Shown piece by piece: positions 54,214 through 63,462 of a stretch of 64,000 nt of DNA (position 1 is the stretch's first letter; each line of letters starts with the position of its first letter). The notes under the pieces were generated by a model, which saw only the letters and a program-made list of their open reading frames with translations, was not told the DNA's origin and did not search any database. Both the position numbers and the translations under genes were made by a program. Source of the stretch: Lactobacillus sp. ESL0679 (lineage in GTDB: Bacteria > Bacillota > Bacilli > Lactobacillales > Lactobacillaceae); the NCBI RefSeq assembly GCF_029433515.1, contig NZ_JAQTIG010000004.1, positions 124,001 to 188,000 of the forward strand, in the 5' to 3' direction.

Positions 54214-55614
54214 ATGGAATATCATAAAATAGATCAAACTGATCGTGAAAATTTAAGTAAATTTATTTCTGAGCCCGAACGGTTCATAACTAAACCAACT
54301 GAACACTGGGACCACGACCAGTTTAAGACTGTCAGAGCAATGCCGGAATTAGTAATTCAACCCGTAACTAACGATGAAGTTAAGAATGTGGTTAAATATG
54401 CCAGTGATCACAACATTCTAATCGTTCCACGCGGTAATTCAACGGGTTTAATGGGTGCCAACTTAAGTGTTGATGGTGGTATTTCTCTTGACATGGTTAA
54501 AATGAACCAAGTGATTGAATATGATCCTGAAAGTTTGACAATGACTGTTCAAGCCGGAATCAGATTAAAGGACATTGAGGAATACTTGGCAGACAAGCCA
54601 TTTACGTATATGCCTGCACCTGCAATGCACTGGGCAACAATTGGTGGTAATACTTCAACTAATGCTGGTGGCTTAAAGGCCATTAAATATGGCGTTACTA
54701 GAGAGCATATTCGTGAATTAAAGGTAGTTCTAACTGACGGTAAGCTTTACAAGTTTGGCTCTAAGGCAGTTAAGTCGGCTTCTGGCTATTCACTTAAAGA
54801 TTTAATTATTGGTGCAGAAGGTACATTAGGTGTTGTTACTGAGGTAACTGTGCGTCTTTATCCAAAGCCACACAAGTCAATTAATGCAATTATTCCGTTT
54901 CCAACCTTGAATGACGCTATTAAATCTGTACCTGCAATCTTAAAATCTGGCGTTGTCCCAACAACAGTTGAATTTATGGGCCGTAAGGTAATCAATTTAT
55001 GGGAAAAGTATGCTGGTGATCAATTCCCAATTAAGCATGGTGATGGCTTCATTATCGTTGGCCTTGATGCGTTTACTGACGAAGAATTGAAGGCTGAATT
55101 GGAACAAACTTTAGCTACTGTCAAAGACTTTAAGGCTGAAGAAGCAGTTGTTTTAAGTGCTGATTCTGCTGAAGCTAAGAAGATTTGGGCATGTCGCGAA
55201 GCATTGCTGTTGGCAATTCAGAAGTCAACACCAAAGATGGATGAAATCGACGTTTGTGTTCCAATCAATCACATTCCAGATGTTCTGGATAGAATTGAAG
55301 AATTAGAAAACGAATTGCATATTAGAATTCCTAACTTTGGTCACGCAGGCGACGGTAATTTGCACATTTACCTTTGCTCAGATGAAATGAACGATGAAGA
55401 ATATGCCAAAACAAGTGAAAAGGTAATTAGTGAGTTGTACAAGACCGCCAAAGAACTTGACGGTAACATGTCTGGTGAACACGGTATTGGTTATGCTCGT
55501 GCTGGTTACTTCGAGGACTTCTACGGTCATGATTACACCGAATTATTACGCAAGATTAAGACCCTGTTTGATCCAAATGACGTTTTGAATCCAGGTAAAA
55601 TTTTCAAAATGTAA
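54214..55614 (+). CDS. FAD-binding oxidoreductase (D-lactate/glycolate dehydrogenase type)
   Basis: A 466-residue GlcD-family flavoprotein. The PCMH FAD domain (about 30-215) has 'PRGNSTGLMGANLS' and 'GGNTSTNAGGLKA', and the C-terminal domain ends with 'HAGDGNLHIYL' and 'SGEHGIGYARAGYF', which bind flavin and substrate. Members oxidise D-lactate, glycolate or other 2-hydroxy acids with a quinone or other acceptor; the donor here is not certain. A frame starting at 54148 would begin in the promoter; ATG at 54214 follows AAAGGAAATTGT. It may serve lactate recycling. Confidence 0.85.
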   Translation: MEYHKIDQTDRENLSKFISEPERFITKPTEHWDHDQFKTVRAMPELVIQPVTNDEVKNVVKYASDHNILIVPRGNSTGLMGANLSVDGGISLDMVKMNQVIEYDPESLTMTVQAGIRLKDIEEYLADKPFTYMPAPAMHWATIGGNTSTNAGGLKAIKYGVTREHIRELKVVLTDGKLYKFGSKAVKSASGYSLKDLIIGAEGTLGVVTEVTVRLYPKPHKSINAIIPFPTLNDAIKSVPAILKSGVVPTTVEFMGRKVINLWEKYAGDQFPIKHGDGFIIVGLDAFTDEELKAELEQTLATVKDFKAEEAVVLSADSAEAKKIWACREALLLAIQKSTPKMDEIDVCVPINHIPDVLDRIEELENELHIRIPNFGHAGDGNLHIYLCSDEMNDEEYAKTSEKVISELYKTAKELDGNMSGEHGIGYARAGYFEDFYGHDYTELLRKIKTLFDPNDVLNPGKIFKM

Positions 55615-55624
55615 TTCATAAGAT

Positions 55625-55668
55625 AAAAAAACTAGCAGTCCAAGTTAATTTGGATTGCTAGTTTTTTT
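55625..55668. terminator. Bidirectional terminator between dehydrogenase and cfa
   Basis: A stem of about 18 bp (AAAAAACTAGCAGTCCAA, 55625-55643, with 55650-55667, one G-U pair) with a GTTAAT loop. It ends the rightward dehydrogenase and the leftward cfa. Confidence 0.88.
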
Positions 55669-55672
55669 GAGT

Positions 55673-56851
55673 TTATTTATTTAACATGTAGTCACGAGTT
55701 AAGGGGAGGTTTTTACCAGAAGGACCCTTGGTAATCAGATATTGAATGACATCAATGTTGCCAGATTCAAATGAGGCAGCACAGGCTTGCAAATACAGGT
55801 CCCACATTCGGGTAAATCGTTCACCCATCAATTTTTGAATTTGGTCACGGTGCTGGTTAAAGTTCTTATCCCAAATCTCAAGCGTGCGTTGGTAATGGCG
55901 TCTAAGCATTTCGATATCATCAATTTGCATATCGCTGGCAATGATGTGCTCGATGTTTTCATTTAAGCCGGGGACATAACCACCCGGAAAAATGTACTTG
56001 TTAAGCCATGCATTAGTAGCACCACCTTGCTGGCGGGTAATTCCGTGAATTAGGGCAACACCATCTTTTTTCAGATATTTGGCAACATCACTAAAATACT
56101 GTGCCAGATTTTCCTTGCCCACATGTTCAAACATTCCGACAGAGGTAATGCAGTCCCACTGCTTGTCGCCAAGTTCGCGGTAATCTTCCAGCTTAACCTC
56201 GGCCACATCTTGCAAATTCTGATCGAAGATTTTCTTCTGCACTAATTTGTATTGTTCTTCGCTAAGTGTCACGCCAGTTACCTTTAGGCCGTATTCCTTA
56301 GCAGCTGTGAGCATTAGTGTGCCCCAGCCGCAACCGATATCTAACAGTGTTTTGCCTTTTTGGGGATGTAATTTATTTAAAATATGATGAATCTTAGCAA
56401 TTTGTGCCTGCTCAAGGTTATCATGATTATCCCCAGCAAAGTAAGCACAAGAATATGTCAGCGTAGAGTCAAGCCATAATTCGTAGAAGTCATTGCCGAT
56501 GTCGTAATGGCTTTGGACGTCTTTTTCGCTTTGTTCCTCGGTGTGCTTTTGCTCTGGCAAAAATTTACGAAATTTACTTGACCGCAAAAAGCTATCCGAG
56601 CTTTCGTAAGCACCGCAAATTAATTGTTGCAAGCTACCCTTGACTTCGATTTTCTTATCCATGTAAGCTTCGCCTAATGCTAAAGAAGCATTACGAGAAA
56701 TTGCTGTAACTGGAATTTTTTCATTAAAAATAATTTCAATGTCTGGATTACCATTACCGTAAATTTCACCCTTACCGTCCCAATAGGTAACCTTGATCGG
56801 AAACGGGAACGACTTACTGAGCATCATTTTGTAAAAAGTTTTCTCTAACAA
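55673..56851 (-). CDS. cfa: Cyclopropane-fatty-acyl-phospholipid synthase
   Basis: A 392-residue SAM-dependent enzyme adding a methylene bridge to double bonds in membrane phospholipid acyl chains, which raises acid and freezing tolerance. '[16 protein letters not shown]' binds SAM; '[16 protein letters not shown]' and 'YSCAYF' are characteristic active-site regions. The frame reaches a TTG at 56875, but GGAGG lies within that extension 9 bases before the TTG at 56851, which is the better start and gives '[11 protein letters not shown]'. plsC lies just upstream on the same strand, separated by a terminator. Confidence 0.92.
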   Translation of the reverse strand: MLEKTFYKMMLSKSFPFPIKVTYWDGKGEIYGNGNPDIEIIFNEKIPVTAISRNASLALGEAYMDKKIEVKGSLQQLICGAYESSDSFLRSSKFRKFLPEQKHTEEQSEKDVQSHYDIGNDFYELWLDSTLTYSCAYFAGDNHDNLEQAQIAKIHHILNKLHPQKGKTLLDIGCGWGTLMLTAAKEYGLKVTGVTLSEEQYKLVQKKIFDQNLQDVAEVKLEDYRELGDKQWDCITSVGMFEHVGKENLAQYFSDVAKYLKKDGVALIHGITRQQGGATNAWLNKYIFPGGYVPGLNENIEHIIASDMQIDDIEMLRRHYQRTLEIWDKNFNQHRDQIQKLMGERFTRMWDLYLQACAASFESGNIDVIQYLITKGPSGKNLPLTRDYMLNK

Positions 56852-56897
56852 CTTAAAATTCCTCCATTTTTTCAAATATATTTATCATAACACTAAC

Positions 56898-56934
56898 AAA
56901 AAAGATTGAACTCTTAATGAATTCAATCTTTTTT
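56898..56934 (-). terminator. Terminator after plsC
   Basis: Stem AAAAAAGATTGAA/TTCAATCTTTTTT (56898-56910 with 56922-56934), 11-base loop, overlapping the plsC stop. It separates plsC from cfa. Confidence 0.82.
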
Positions 56935-57547
56935 ATTTAGCAACGTAATGAAAATCCGGATTGTGCTCAGCATCAATTTGATCCCAAACCTTTTGCAATT
57001 GCTTATCAAATGCAGCTTCGTTTTCATGGGTTAATTTCATTTTCCGATCAACTTGAATTGGATTACCAAAGCACACATCAAGTGGTTGACGCTTTAATAA
57101 ATTGCCGAAGGTGAGTGGCCCTTGATAAACGACAGGGACAATTGGCTTACCAGATAATTTGGCAATTGCCAAGGTTCCAGCCTTGAGCTCAGTGGAGTGT
57201 CTTGTTCCTGATGGAAAAATAATCAGGGAAAAGTTGCCTTTTCTTAGGCCCTTAATTGGGATTTTAAGTGCTGAAGGGCCAGGATTTTTGCGGTCAACAG
57301 CAAAAGCATGTGCGTGAGTCATAATGAACCGTAAAATTGGATTTTTAAACAATTCGATTTTGGCCATAAACATAAATTCCTTGGGACTAGCGGCTAAAGC
57401 AAATAAAATTGGCTCCCACCAAGTCCGGTGTGGGGCAGCTAAGATATAGTTACCTTCAGGGATGCGTTCTTTATGATAAACATGTAAATGACCGTTAAGG
57501 ATCCAAACAATAAATCGCGCAGCTACGCGAATAAAATGATAAAACAT
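56933..57547 (-). CDS. plsC: 1-acyl-sn-glycerol-3-phosphate acyltransferase with altered motifs
   Basis: A 204-residue membrane-associated PlsC that makes phosphatidic acid. Motif I reads 'APHRTWWEP': the usual HX4D catalytic pair becomes H-X4-E. Motif II 'AFAVDRKNPG' is normal; motif III 'IIFPSGTRHS' has Ser where Glu of FPEGTR is usual; motif IV 'PIVPVVYQGP' is present. Length and N-terminal helix are normal, so it is not a pseudogene. ATG at 57547 follows GGAGGAG. Its product is the substrate of CdsA (62655). Confidence 0.85.
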   Translation of the reverse strand: MFYHFIRVAARFIVWILNGHLHVYHKERIPEGNYILAAPHRTWWEPILFALAASPKEFMFMAKIELFKNPILRFIMTHAHAFAVDRKNPGPSALKIPIKGLRKGNFSLIIFPSGTRHSTELKAGTLAIAKLSGKPIVPVVYQGPLTFGNLLKRQPLDVCFGNPIQVDRKMKLTHENEAAFDKQLQKVWDQIDAEHNPDFHYVAK

Positions 57548-57609
57548 GATTAAACTCCTCCAATTGTTGTAAAATATTATAACAAAGCTCAGGGAAAGGA
57601 CAAAATTTT

Positions 57610-58641
57610 ATGGTGAAATTGGCAGATAGCGAACGAATTGATTATATGTATAGTGATGATTTGAGGATTATTCAGGATAAAACCGCGTTTAGTTTTTCAT
57701 TAGATACTTTGCTGTTGGCATCACTAGCTAAAGAGGCAGTTCGGGATCGGTCAAAAGTTGCTGACTTGTGTGCGGGCAACTGTGCCGCCAGTATGTATAT
57801 GGCGTATTTTAACCGGGCAAAATACGATGCAGTGGAAATTCAGGAGGAGGCGGCCTCGCAAGCTCGGCGTTCAATTGAGATTAACCAAATGGAAAATAGA
57901 ATAACCGTTTTTCAAAAAAATGTTAAGAATGTCGCCAAGTTTTTACGCAAGGATTCTTATGATGTCGTGGTTGTTAACCCGCCATATTTTAAGGTGCCCG
58001 AGGGTCATGAAATTAACCCTGATCCAAAAAAGGCAATTGCGCGGCATGAAATTTTAATTAATCTTGAAGAAATAATTGAGGCTGCAAGTGGTCTATTGAA
58101 GATGAAGGGGAAGATGTTTATGGTGCATCGGCCCGAGAGATTGAACGAGATTGCCTACTTTTGCATGAAGCATGACCTGAGTATTAAATTTGTGCAGCCC
58201 TTTGTTTCGCATCGCGGGGATGACAGTAATTTAATCATCATTGAGGCAGTTAAACACACAGCTAGTGATGGTTTGGTCTTAAGGGATGCAATTGAAGTTC
58301 ATGATCAAAATGGGGAATTTTTGCCGGCAATTAAACGCATTATCCGTGAAACTCCAGAAGATCGAGCTAAGCGCCAAAAAAGTAAGGATTACTTTTTTTA
58401 CGTCTTATTATGCAGTGATGGCAGCTTTTATGGCGGCTTTACAGATGATTTGCAAAAGCGCCTGGCTGCTCATAACTCAGGCAAGGGTGCCAGGTATACC
58501 AAGGCAAGACGCCCAGTTAAAATGATTTATCATGAAAAATTTGTAGATAAGAATTTGGCATTAAAGAGAGAGTATTGGTTCAAGCACCATCCAAGACAAT
58601 GGAAAGAAAAATTTTTGCATGAACATGCAGTTGATTTTTAG
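57610..58641 (+). CDS. tRNA1(Val) adenine-N6 methyltransferase fused to GIY-YIG domain
   Basis: A 343-residue two-domain protein. Residues 1-245 are a TrmN6/YabB-type methyltransferase ('LCAGNCAASMYMA' SAM region, 'NPPYFKVP' catalytic motif near 123) that methylates A37 of tRNA1(Val) in relatives. Residues 257-335 are a YazA-type GIY-YIG nuclease fold ('FFYVLLCSDGSFYGGFTDDL', 'HNSGKGARYTKARRPV'). In Bacillus these are two adjacent genes, yabB and yazA; here they are continuous in frame. The nuclease role of YazA-type proteins is unproven. ATG follows AAAGGACAAAATTTT. Confidence 0.88.
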   Translation: MVKLADSERIDYMYSDDLRIIQDKTAFSFSLDTLLLASLAKEAVRDRSKVADLCAGNCAASMYMAYFNRAKYDAVEIQEEAASQARRSIEINQMENRITVFQKNVKNVAKFLRKDSYDVVVVNPPYFKVPEGHEINPDPKKAIARHEILINLEEIIEAASGLLKMKGKMFMVHRPERLNEIAYFCMKHDLSIKFVQPFVSHRGDDSNLIIIEAVKHTASDGLVLRDAIEVHDQNGEFLPAIKRIIRETPEDRAKRQKSKDYFFYVLLCSDGSFYGGFTDDLQKRLAAHNSGKGARYTKARRPVKMIYHEKFVDKNLALKREYWFKHHPRQWKEKFLHEHAVDF

Positions 58642-58643
58642 TC

Positions 58644-58672
58644 TTGCATCTTAAGCTGAAATCTAGTATTCT
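58644..58672 (+). promoter_or_regulatory. Promoter of rpsB
   Basis: -35 TTGCAT (58644-58649), 17-base spacer, -10 TATTCT (58667-58672). The gene begins 129 bases after the -10, leaving a long structured leader. Confidence 0.7.
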
Positions 58673-58710
58673 ATTATGGTGTGCTAAATATAGTACGCAG
58701 GTAAAACACA

Positions 58711-58770
58711 TCAAGAGCGATCAATATTTTGGTGCCAAACACTTGGCGAAATATTGAAATGACCGCTTGA
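58711..58770 (+). ncRNA. Structured mRNA leader of rpsB
   Basis: A long hairpin: TCAAG...CTTGA (58711-58715 with 58766-58770), CAATATTT/AAATATTG (58722-58729 with 58749-58756) and inner GCCAA/TTGGC (58734-58738 with 58743-58747) around a short ACAC loop. There is no T-run, so it is not a terminator. It is probably an S2-responsive autoregulatory leader; I cannot confirm a named family. Confidence 0.6.
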
Positions 58771-58800
58771 GAGGATTAAAAACCATAGGAGGAATTTATT

Positions 58801-59589
58801 ATGTCAGTAGTTTCAATGAAACAATTACTTGAAGCTGGTGTCCACTTCGGTCACCAAACTAGAAGATGGGATCCAAAGATGGCTCCTTACATTTTTACTC
58901 AAAGAAATGGTATTTACATCATTGACTTGCAAAAGACAATCAAGATGTTGGACGATGCTTACGCTTTTGTTAGAGCCGTTGCTCAAGATGGTGGCGTTAT
59001 TCTTTTTGTAGGTACTAAGAAGCAAGCCCAAGATTCTATTGCTGAAGAAGCAACTCGTGCCGGTCAATACTTCGTTAACCAACGTTGGTTAGGTGGTACT
59101 TTGACTAACTGGAAGACTATCCAAAGCCGAGTACAAAGATTAAAGGATTTAAAGAAGATGTCAGAAGATGGTACTTTTGAAGTATTGCCAAAGAAGGAAG
59201 CTTCACTTTTGACTAAGGAAATGGACAAGCTTGAAAGATTCTTAGGTGGTATCGAAGATATGCCTAGAATTCCAGATGTTTTGTTCGTAGTTGATCCTAA
59301 GAAGGAAAAGATTGCCGTTCACGAAGCTAACATTTTAGGTATTCCAGTTGTCGCAATGGTTGACACTAATACTGACCCAACTCCAGTTGACGTAGTAATT
59401 CCTTCAAACGATGATGCTATCCGTGCTATTCGTCTTATTTCAGGTGCAATGGCTGACGCAGTTATCGAAGGTAAGCAAGGTCAAGACGATGACGACGAAA
59501 GCGTTGAAGTCGAAATGGCTAATGGTGCTGCTGACGATGAAAGTGTTGAAGAAGCAGAAACTACTGAAGAAGATTCAGACAACGAATAA
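58801..59589 (+). CDS. rpsB: 30S ribosomal protein S2
   Basis: A 262-residue S2: '[23 protein letters not shown]' region (key residues L, L, E, A, G, H, F, G, H, R, W, P, M) and 'LGGTLTNW' are diagnostic. After residue 225 the C-terminus becomes an acidic tail rich in Asp and Glu of about 35 residues. ATG follows AGGAGGAATTTATT, and codon use is strongly biased as in highly expressed genes. Confidence 0.97.
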   Translation: MSVVSMKQLLEAGVHFGHQTRRWDPKMAPYIFTQRNGIYIIDLQKTIKMLDDAYAFVRAVAQDGGVILFVGTKKQAQDSIAEEATRAGQYFVNQRWLGGTLTNWKTIQSRVQRLKDLKKMSEDGTFEVLPKKEASLLTKEMDKLERFLGGIEDMPRIPDVLFVVDPKKEKIAVHEANILGIPVVAMVDTNTDPTPVDVVIPSNDDAIRAIRLISGAMADAVIEGKQGQDDDDESVEVEMANGAADDESVEEAETTEEDSDNE

Positions 59590-59618
59590 TTACTGTTTCT
59601 AACTAGGAGGACACATCA

Positions 59619-60494
59619 ATGGCAAATATTACTGCTAAGCAAGTTAAAGAATTACGTGATCGTACCGGTGCTGGTATGATGGACTCCAAGAAGGCTTTAG
59701 TCAAGGCTGATGGAGACATTGAAAAGGCAATCGATATTTTAAGAGAAAACGGTGTTGCTAAGGCTGCTAAGAAGTCCGGCAGAATTGCTGCTGAAGGTTT
59801 AGCTGAATACGCATTTAACGACAACACTGCTGCTTTAGTTGAAATCAATTCAGAAACTGACTTTGTTTCTTCAAACGACAAGTTCGTTAAATTAGTTGAC
59901 GATGTTACTAAAGCAATCCTTGTTGCTAAGCCTGCTAATGTAGAAGAAGCATTAAAGGCTCCAATGGGTGACTCAACAATTGGTGAAGAGATCACCAACT
60001 TGACTGCTGTTATCGGTGAAAAGATTACTTTGAGAAGATTCGACTTAGTAACTAAGAAGGATGATGAAGTATTTGGTGCTTACAAGCATAATGGTGGTTC
60101 AATTGTTGCTCTTGTTACCTTAAAGGGTGACAGCGAAGAAGCAGCTAAGAACATCGCAATGCACGTAGCTGCAATTAATCCAGAATACTTAAACAAGGAT
60201 TCTGTACCAAAGGCTGATTTTGACCGGCAAAAAGATGTCTTCACTAAGGAAACTGAAAATGAAGGCAAGCCTGCTAAGATTATTCCTAAGATCGTTGAAG
60301 GTCGTGTAAACAAGTACTTAAGTGAAATTTGTTTAGTTGACCAACCATACGTTAAGGATTCTGATAAGACTGTTGCTGAATATGCTAAGTCAGAAGGCTG
60401 TGAAGTTGTTGGTTATACCCGTTACGAAGTTGGCGAAGGTATTGAAAAGAAGCAAGAAGACTTTGCTGCTGAAGTAAAAGAACAAATGAAGTAA
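59619..60494 (+). CDS. tsf: Elongation factor Ts
   Basis: A 291-residue EF-Ts recycling EF-Tu by GDP exchange. 'KELRDRTGAGMMDSKKAL' (UBA-like N-domain) and 'TDFVSSND', then 'LVDQPYVKD' are typical. ATG follows AGGAGGACACATCA. rpsB-tsf is an ancient pair; a terminator follows. Confidence 0.97.
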   Translation: MANITAKQVKELRDRTGAGMMDSKKALVKADGDIEKAIDILRENGVAKAAKKSGRIAAEGLAEYAFNDNTAALVEINSETDFVSSNDKFVKLVDDVTKAILVAKPANVEEALKAPMGDSTIGEEITNLTAVIGEKITLRRFDLVTKKDDEVFGAYKHNGGSIVALVTLKGDSEEAAKNIAMHVAAINPEYLNKDSVPKADFDRQKDVFTKETENEGKPAKIIPKIVEGRVNKYLSEICLVDQPYVKDSDKTVAEYAKSEGCEVVGYTRYEVGEGIEKKQEDFAAEVKEQMK

Positions 60495-60507
60495 TTTATT
60501 TGTTAAT

Positions 60508-60540
60508 TAAAAAGAGAGGGTAACTACCTTCTCTTTTTTT
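60508..60540 (+). terminator. Terminator after tsf
   Basis: Stem AAAGAGAGG/CCTTCTCTTT (60511-60519 with 60527-60536, one G-U), loop GTAACTA, T-run. Confidence 0.8.
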
Positions 60541-60625
60541 CTGGATAAAATCGTTGTCTTTTATTTTGTGGTCGGACAATTTAATGTTTAATATGGTAAA
60601 ATATTTAGATGATGAGGAGGTCACT

Positions 60626-61351
60626 ATGACTAAAGTTAAATATAAGCGTGTTATTTTGAAAATTTCTGGTGAAGCCCTTGCTGGTGATAAGGGGACAGGA
60701 ATTAACCCTACAGTTATCAGTCATTTGGCTCAAGAAATTAAGTCAGTTCACGATTTAGGCGTTGATATTGGTATTGTCTGCGGTGGCGGTAACATGTGGC
60801 GCGGTGAAACTGGTGAAAAACTAGGCATGGAACGTTCACAAGCTGACTACATGGGAATGCTTGCAACCATTATGAATGGTTTAGCTCTTCAAGATGGTTT
60901 AGAGCATGTAGGCGTGCCAACCAGATTACAGACCTCAATTGAAATGCGGCAAATTGCAGAGCCGTATATCAGAAGAAAGGCAATTCGGCATTTAGAAAAG
61001 GGGCGCGTTGTAATTATGGGTGGTGGAACAGGTAATCCATACTTTTCAACTGATACAACAGCTGCATTGCGTGCTGCTGAAATCAATGCTGACGTTATTT
61101 TAATGGCTAAAAATGGTGTTGACGGAGTTTACTCTGCTGATCCAAAGCTTGACCCTAATGCTAAGAAGTATCAGGAATTAACGCAGCTCGATTTGATTGC
61201 TAAAGATTTAAAAGTAATGGATCGGACAGCAAGCTCGCTTTCAATGGATACGAACATACCGCTTATTGTGTTTAACGTTAATACTGAAGGTAATATTAAG
61301 AAGGCAGTCATGGGTGAACCAATTGGTACTGTTATTGAAGGTGGTAAATAA
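60626..61351 (+). CDS. pyrH: UMP kinase
   Basis: A 241-residue amino acid kinase fold UMP kinase (UMP to UDP). '[18 protein letters not shown]', 'GGGNMWRGE' and '[11 protein letters not shown]' are typical. The frame opens at 60554 but the ATG at 60626 follows GGAGG. A TGGTAAAAT just upstream of it may be an extended -10. Stop and the frr start share a base (TAATG). Confidence 0.96.
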   Translation: MTKVKYKRVILKISGEALAGDKGTGINPTVISHLAQEIKSVHDLGVDIGIVCGGGNMWRGETGEKLGMERSQADYMGMLATIMNGLALQDGLEHVGVPTRLQTSIEMRQIAEPYIRRKAIRHLEKGRVVIMGGGTGNPYFSTDTTAALRAAEINADVILMAKNGVDGVYSADPKLDPNAKKYQELTQLDLIAKDLKVMDRTASSLSMDTNIPLIVFNVNTEGNIKKAVMGEPIGTVIEGGK

Positions 61352-61908
61352 TGAATAACGAAACAATTAAAAAAGCCCAAGAAAATATGGACAAATCAAT
61401 TACGGTTTTCCAAAAAAATCTTGGTTCAATTAGAGCTGGTGTTGCTAACGCTGCAATTTTGGAAAGTGTTAAGGTTGACTATTATGGTGCCCCAACTCCG
61501 CTGACACAGATGTCGAGTGTAACTATCCCAGAACCACGCGTTTTGTTAATTACACCGTATGACCAAAGCAGTTTGGACAATATTGAGCATGCATTGCTTG
61601 CCTCCAACTTAGGTCTAACTCCAGCCAATGACGGTAAGGTAATCAGATTAGTTATTCCACAATTAACTGGTGAAAGACGGCAAGAAATTGCCAAGCAAGT
61701 TAATAAGTTAGCTGAAGAAGCTAAAATTGCGGTTAGAAATGTTCGCCGAGATGCGATGAACAGCCTTAAGAAACAACAAAAAGATGATGAAATTACCGAG
61801 GATGAGCAACGTAATTTAGAAAAGCAAGTTCAAAAGGCCACTGACAATGCAACCAAGAAGATTGATGAAGTAGCTGACAAAAAGCGCACTGAAATTACTA
61901 AAGGTTAA
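61351..61908 (+). CDS. frr: Ribosome recycling factor
   Basis: A 185-residue RRF that splits post-termination ribosomes with EF-G. '[25 protein letters not shown]' region (key residues R, G, A, L, V, Y, Y, G, P, L) and '[14 protein letters not shown]' are diagnostic. Starts in the pyrH stop. Confidence 0.97.
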   Translation: MNNETIKKAQENMDKSITVFQKNLGSIRAGVANAAILESVKVDYYGAPTPLTQMSSVTIPEPRVLLITPYDQSSLDNIEHALLASNLGLTPANDGKVIRLVIPQLTGERRQEIAKQVNKLAEEAKIAVRNVRRDAMNSLKKQQKDDEITEDEQRNLEKQVQKATDNATKKIDEVADKKRTEITKG

Positions 61909-62645
61909 TGACAATGGCAGAAAAAAATCAATTAAATCATCTTGCAATTATCATGGATGGCAATGGTCGCTGGGCACGCCGCCAAGGTAAGCCACGGGTT
62001 GCTGGTCATCATGAGGGGATGAATAATGTTGAGCGAATTACATTAGCTGCCGATAAGCTAGGGATTAAGATTTTGTCGCTTTACGCATTTTCAACTGAAA
62101 ATTGGGCACGACCAAAAGAGGAAGTTGCTTATTTGATGAATTTGCCAGTTCGCTTTTTTGACAAATTTATGCCGACGTTAATGGCGAATAATGTTAAAGT
62201 GAACATTATGGGTTATTTAGATGAATTGCCACCTAAAACTTATAATGTTGTTCAGCGAGCAATGGCAGAGACCGCCAATAATACTGGCTTAATCTTAAAC
62301 TTTGCATTTAATTACGGCTCACGCAGCGAAATTACTTCAGCTGTTAAGGAATTGGGTGGCATGATTGAAAGTGGCGCGATTTCTAGTGAGCAAATTGATG
62401 AAGAAATGATTTCAGAGCGGTTAATGACGGCTAAGTTTGGTGCTTTTCGTGATCCTGATTTACTAATTAGGACTTCAGGAGAGCAACGAATTTCCAATTT
62501 TTTGCTTTGGCAATTGGCTTATTCCGAGTTGGCATTTAGCCCGAAAAATTGGCCTGACTTCAATGAAGCCGACCTGCAAAAATTCGTAAGTGAGTTTCAA
62601 AATCGTCACCGCCGTTTTGGCAAGGTTGATGAATCAGATAGTTAG
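61908..62645 (+). CDS. uppS: Undecaprenyl diphosphate synthase
   Basis: A 245-residue cis-prenyltransferase making the C55 lipid carrier for peptidoglycan. '[21 protein letters not shown]' holds the catalytic Asp and phosphate-binding residues; '[10 protein letters not shown]' and '[18 protein letters not shown]' complete the site. Two possible ATG codons (61908, overlapping the frr stop, and 61914). It uses the diphosphate from IspA (3715). Confidence 0.96.
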   Translation: MTMAEKNQLNHLAIIMDGNGRWARRQGKPRVAGHHEGMNNVERITLAADKLGIKILSLYAFSTENWARPKEEVAYLMNLPVRFFDKFMPTLMANNVKVNIMGYLDELPPKTYNVVQRAMAETANNTGLILNFAFNYGSRSEITSAVKELGGMIESGAISSEQIDEEMISERLMTAKFGAFRDPDLLIRTSGEQRISNFLLWQLAYSELAFSPKNWPDFNEADLQKFVSEFQNRHRRFGKVDESDS

Positions 62646-62654
62646 GTAGTTTAT

Positions 62655-63452
62655 ATGAAACAACGTGTTATTACAGCAGTTATTGCTTTAATTTTATTTA
62701 TTCCCATCGTTTATGTTGGTGGTCTTTGGATGGACTGGTTGACTGTGGCTTTTGCGGCAGTTGGGATCAGTGAAATCTTCCTGATGAAGAAACAAATTTT
62801 AGTGTCGATTAATTTTTTATTGGCGTTATTAGCAACAATCATTTGGGCCGTTCCAGATTCTTTCATTAAGGGGATGCCATGGCATTGGTCTAAGTATGGT
62901 ATGTATTTTGCTATTATTATGCTAATGCTGACATGGACGGTTTTATCAAAGAATAAAACGACCTTCGATGACGTTGGTGTCTACACCCTGTCGTCATTAT
63001 ATATTGGGACTGGTTTTCACTATATGGCCGCCATCAGAAATAGCAATAACGGGTTAGCACTTTTGTGCTACGTCTTTGTTGTTGTGTGGCTAACTGATAC
63101 TGGTGCATACATGATAGGCCGCCAGATTGGTAAGCATAAGTTATGGCCAGTAATTAGTCCTAATAAGACCTGGGAAGGTTCAATTGGGGGTACAATTTGT
63201 GCCGTTATTTGCGCAGCAATTTACGTATATTGCGTTCAAGTAGGTTACCCACAAATGCAAATGATTATTATTGCCTTTTTCCTTTCGATTGTTGGGCAAA
63301 TGGGCGACTTAGTGGAATCTGCTTATAAACGCTACTATGGTGTAAAGGATTCTGGTAAGATTTTGCCGGGACACGGCGGTATCTTGGACCGATTCGACAG
63401 TATGCTATTTGTATTACCAGTAGTTGCTGCCTTGTTAGGAATTATGCACTAG
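62655..63452 (+). CDS. cdsA: Phosphatidate cytidylyltransferase
   Basis: A 265-residue integral membrane enzyme making CDP-diacylglycerol. About seven to eight helices; the signature 'VESAYKRYYGVKDSGKILPG' with 'HGGILDRFDS' is intact near the C-terminus. In Bacillus dxr follows; here rseP is next, another sign of the mevalonate route. ATG follows TTAGGTAGTTTAT. Confidence 0.95.
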   Translation: MKQRVITAVIALILFIPIVYVGGLWMDWLTVAFAAVGISEIFLMKKQILVSINFLLALLATIIWAVPDSFIKGMPWHWSKYGMYFAIIMLMLTWTVLSKNKTTFDDVGVYTLSSLYIGTGFHYMAAIRNSNNGLALLCYVFVVVWLTDTGAYMIGRQIGKHKLWPVISPNKTWEGSIGGTICAVICAAIYVYCVQVGYPQMQMIIIAFFLSIVGQMGDLVESAYKRYYGVKDSGKILPGHGGILDRFDSMLFVLPVVAALLGIMH

Positions 63453-63462
63453 GAGAATTCTA

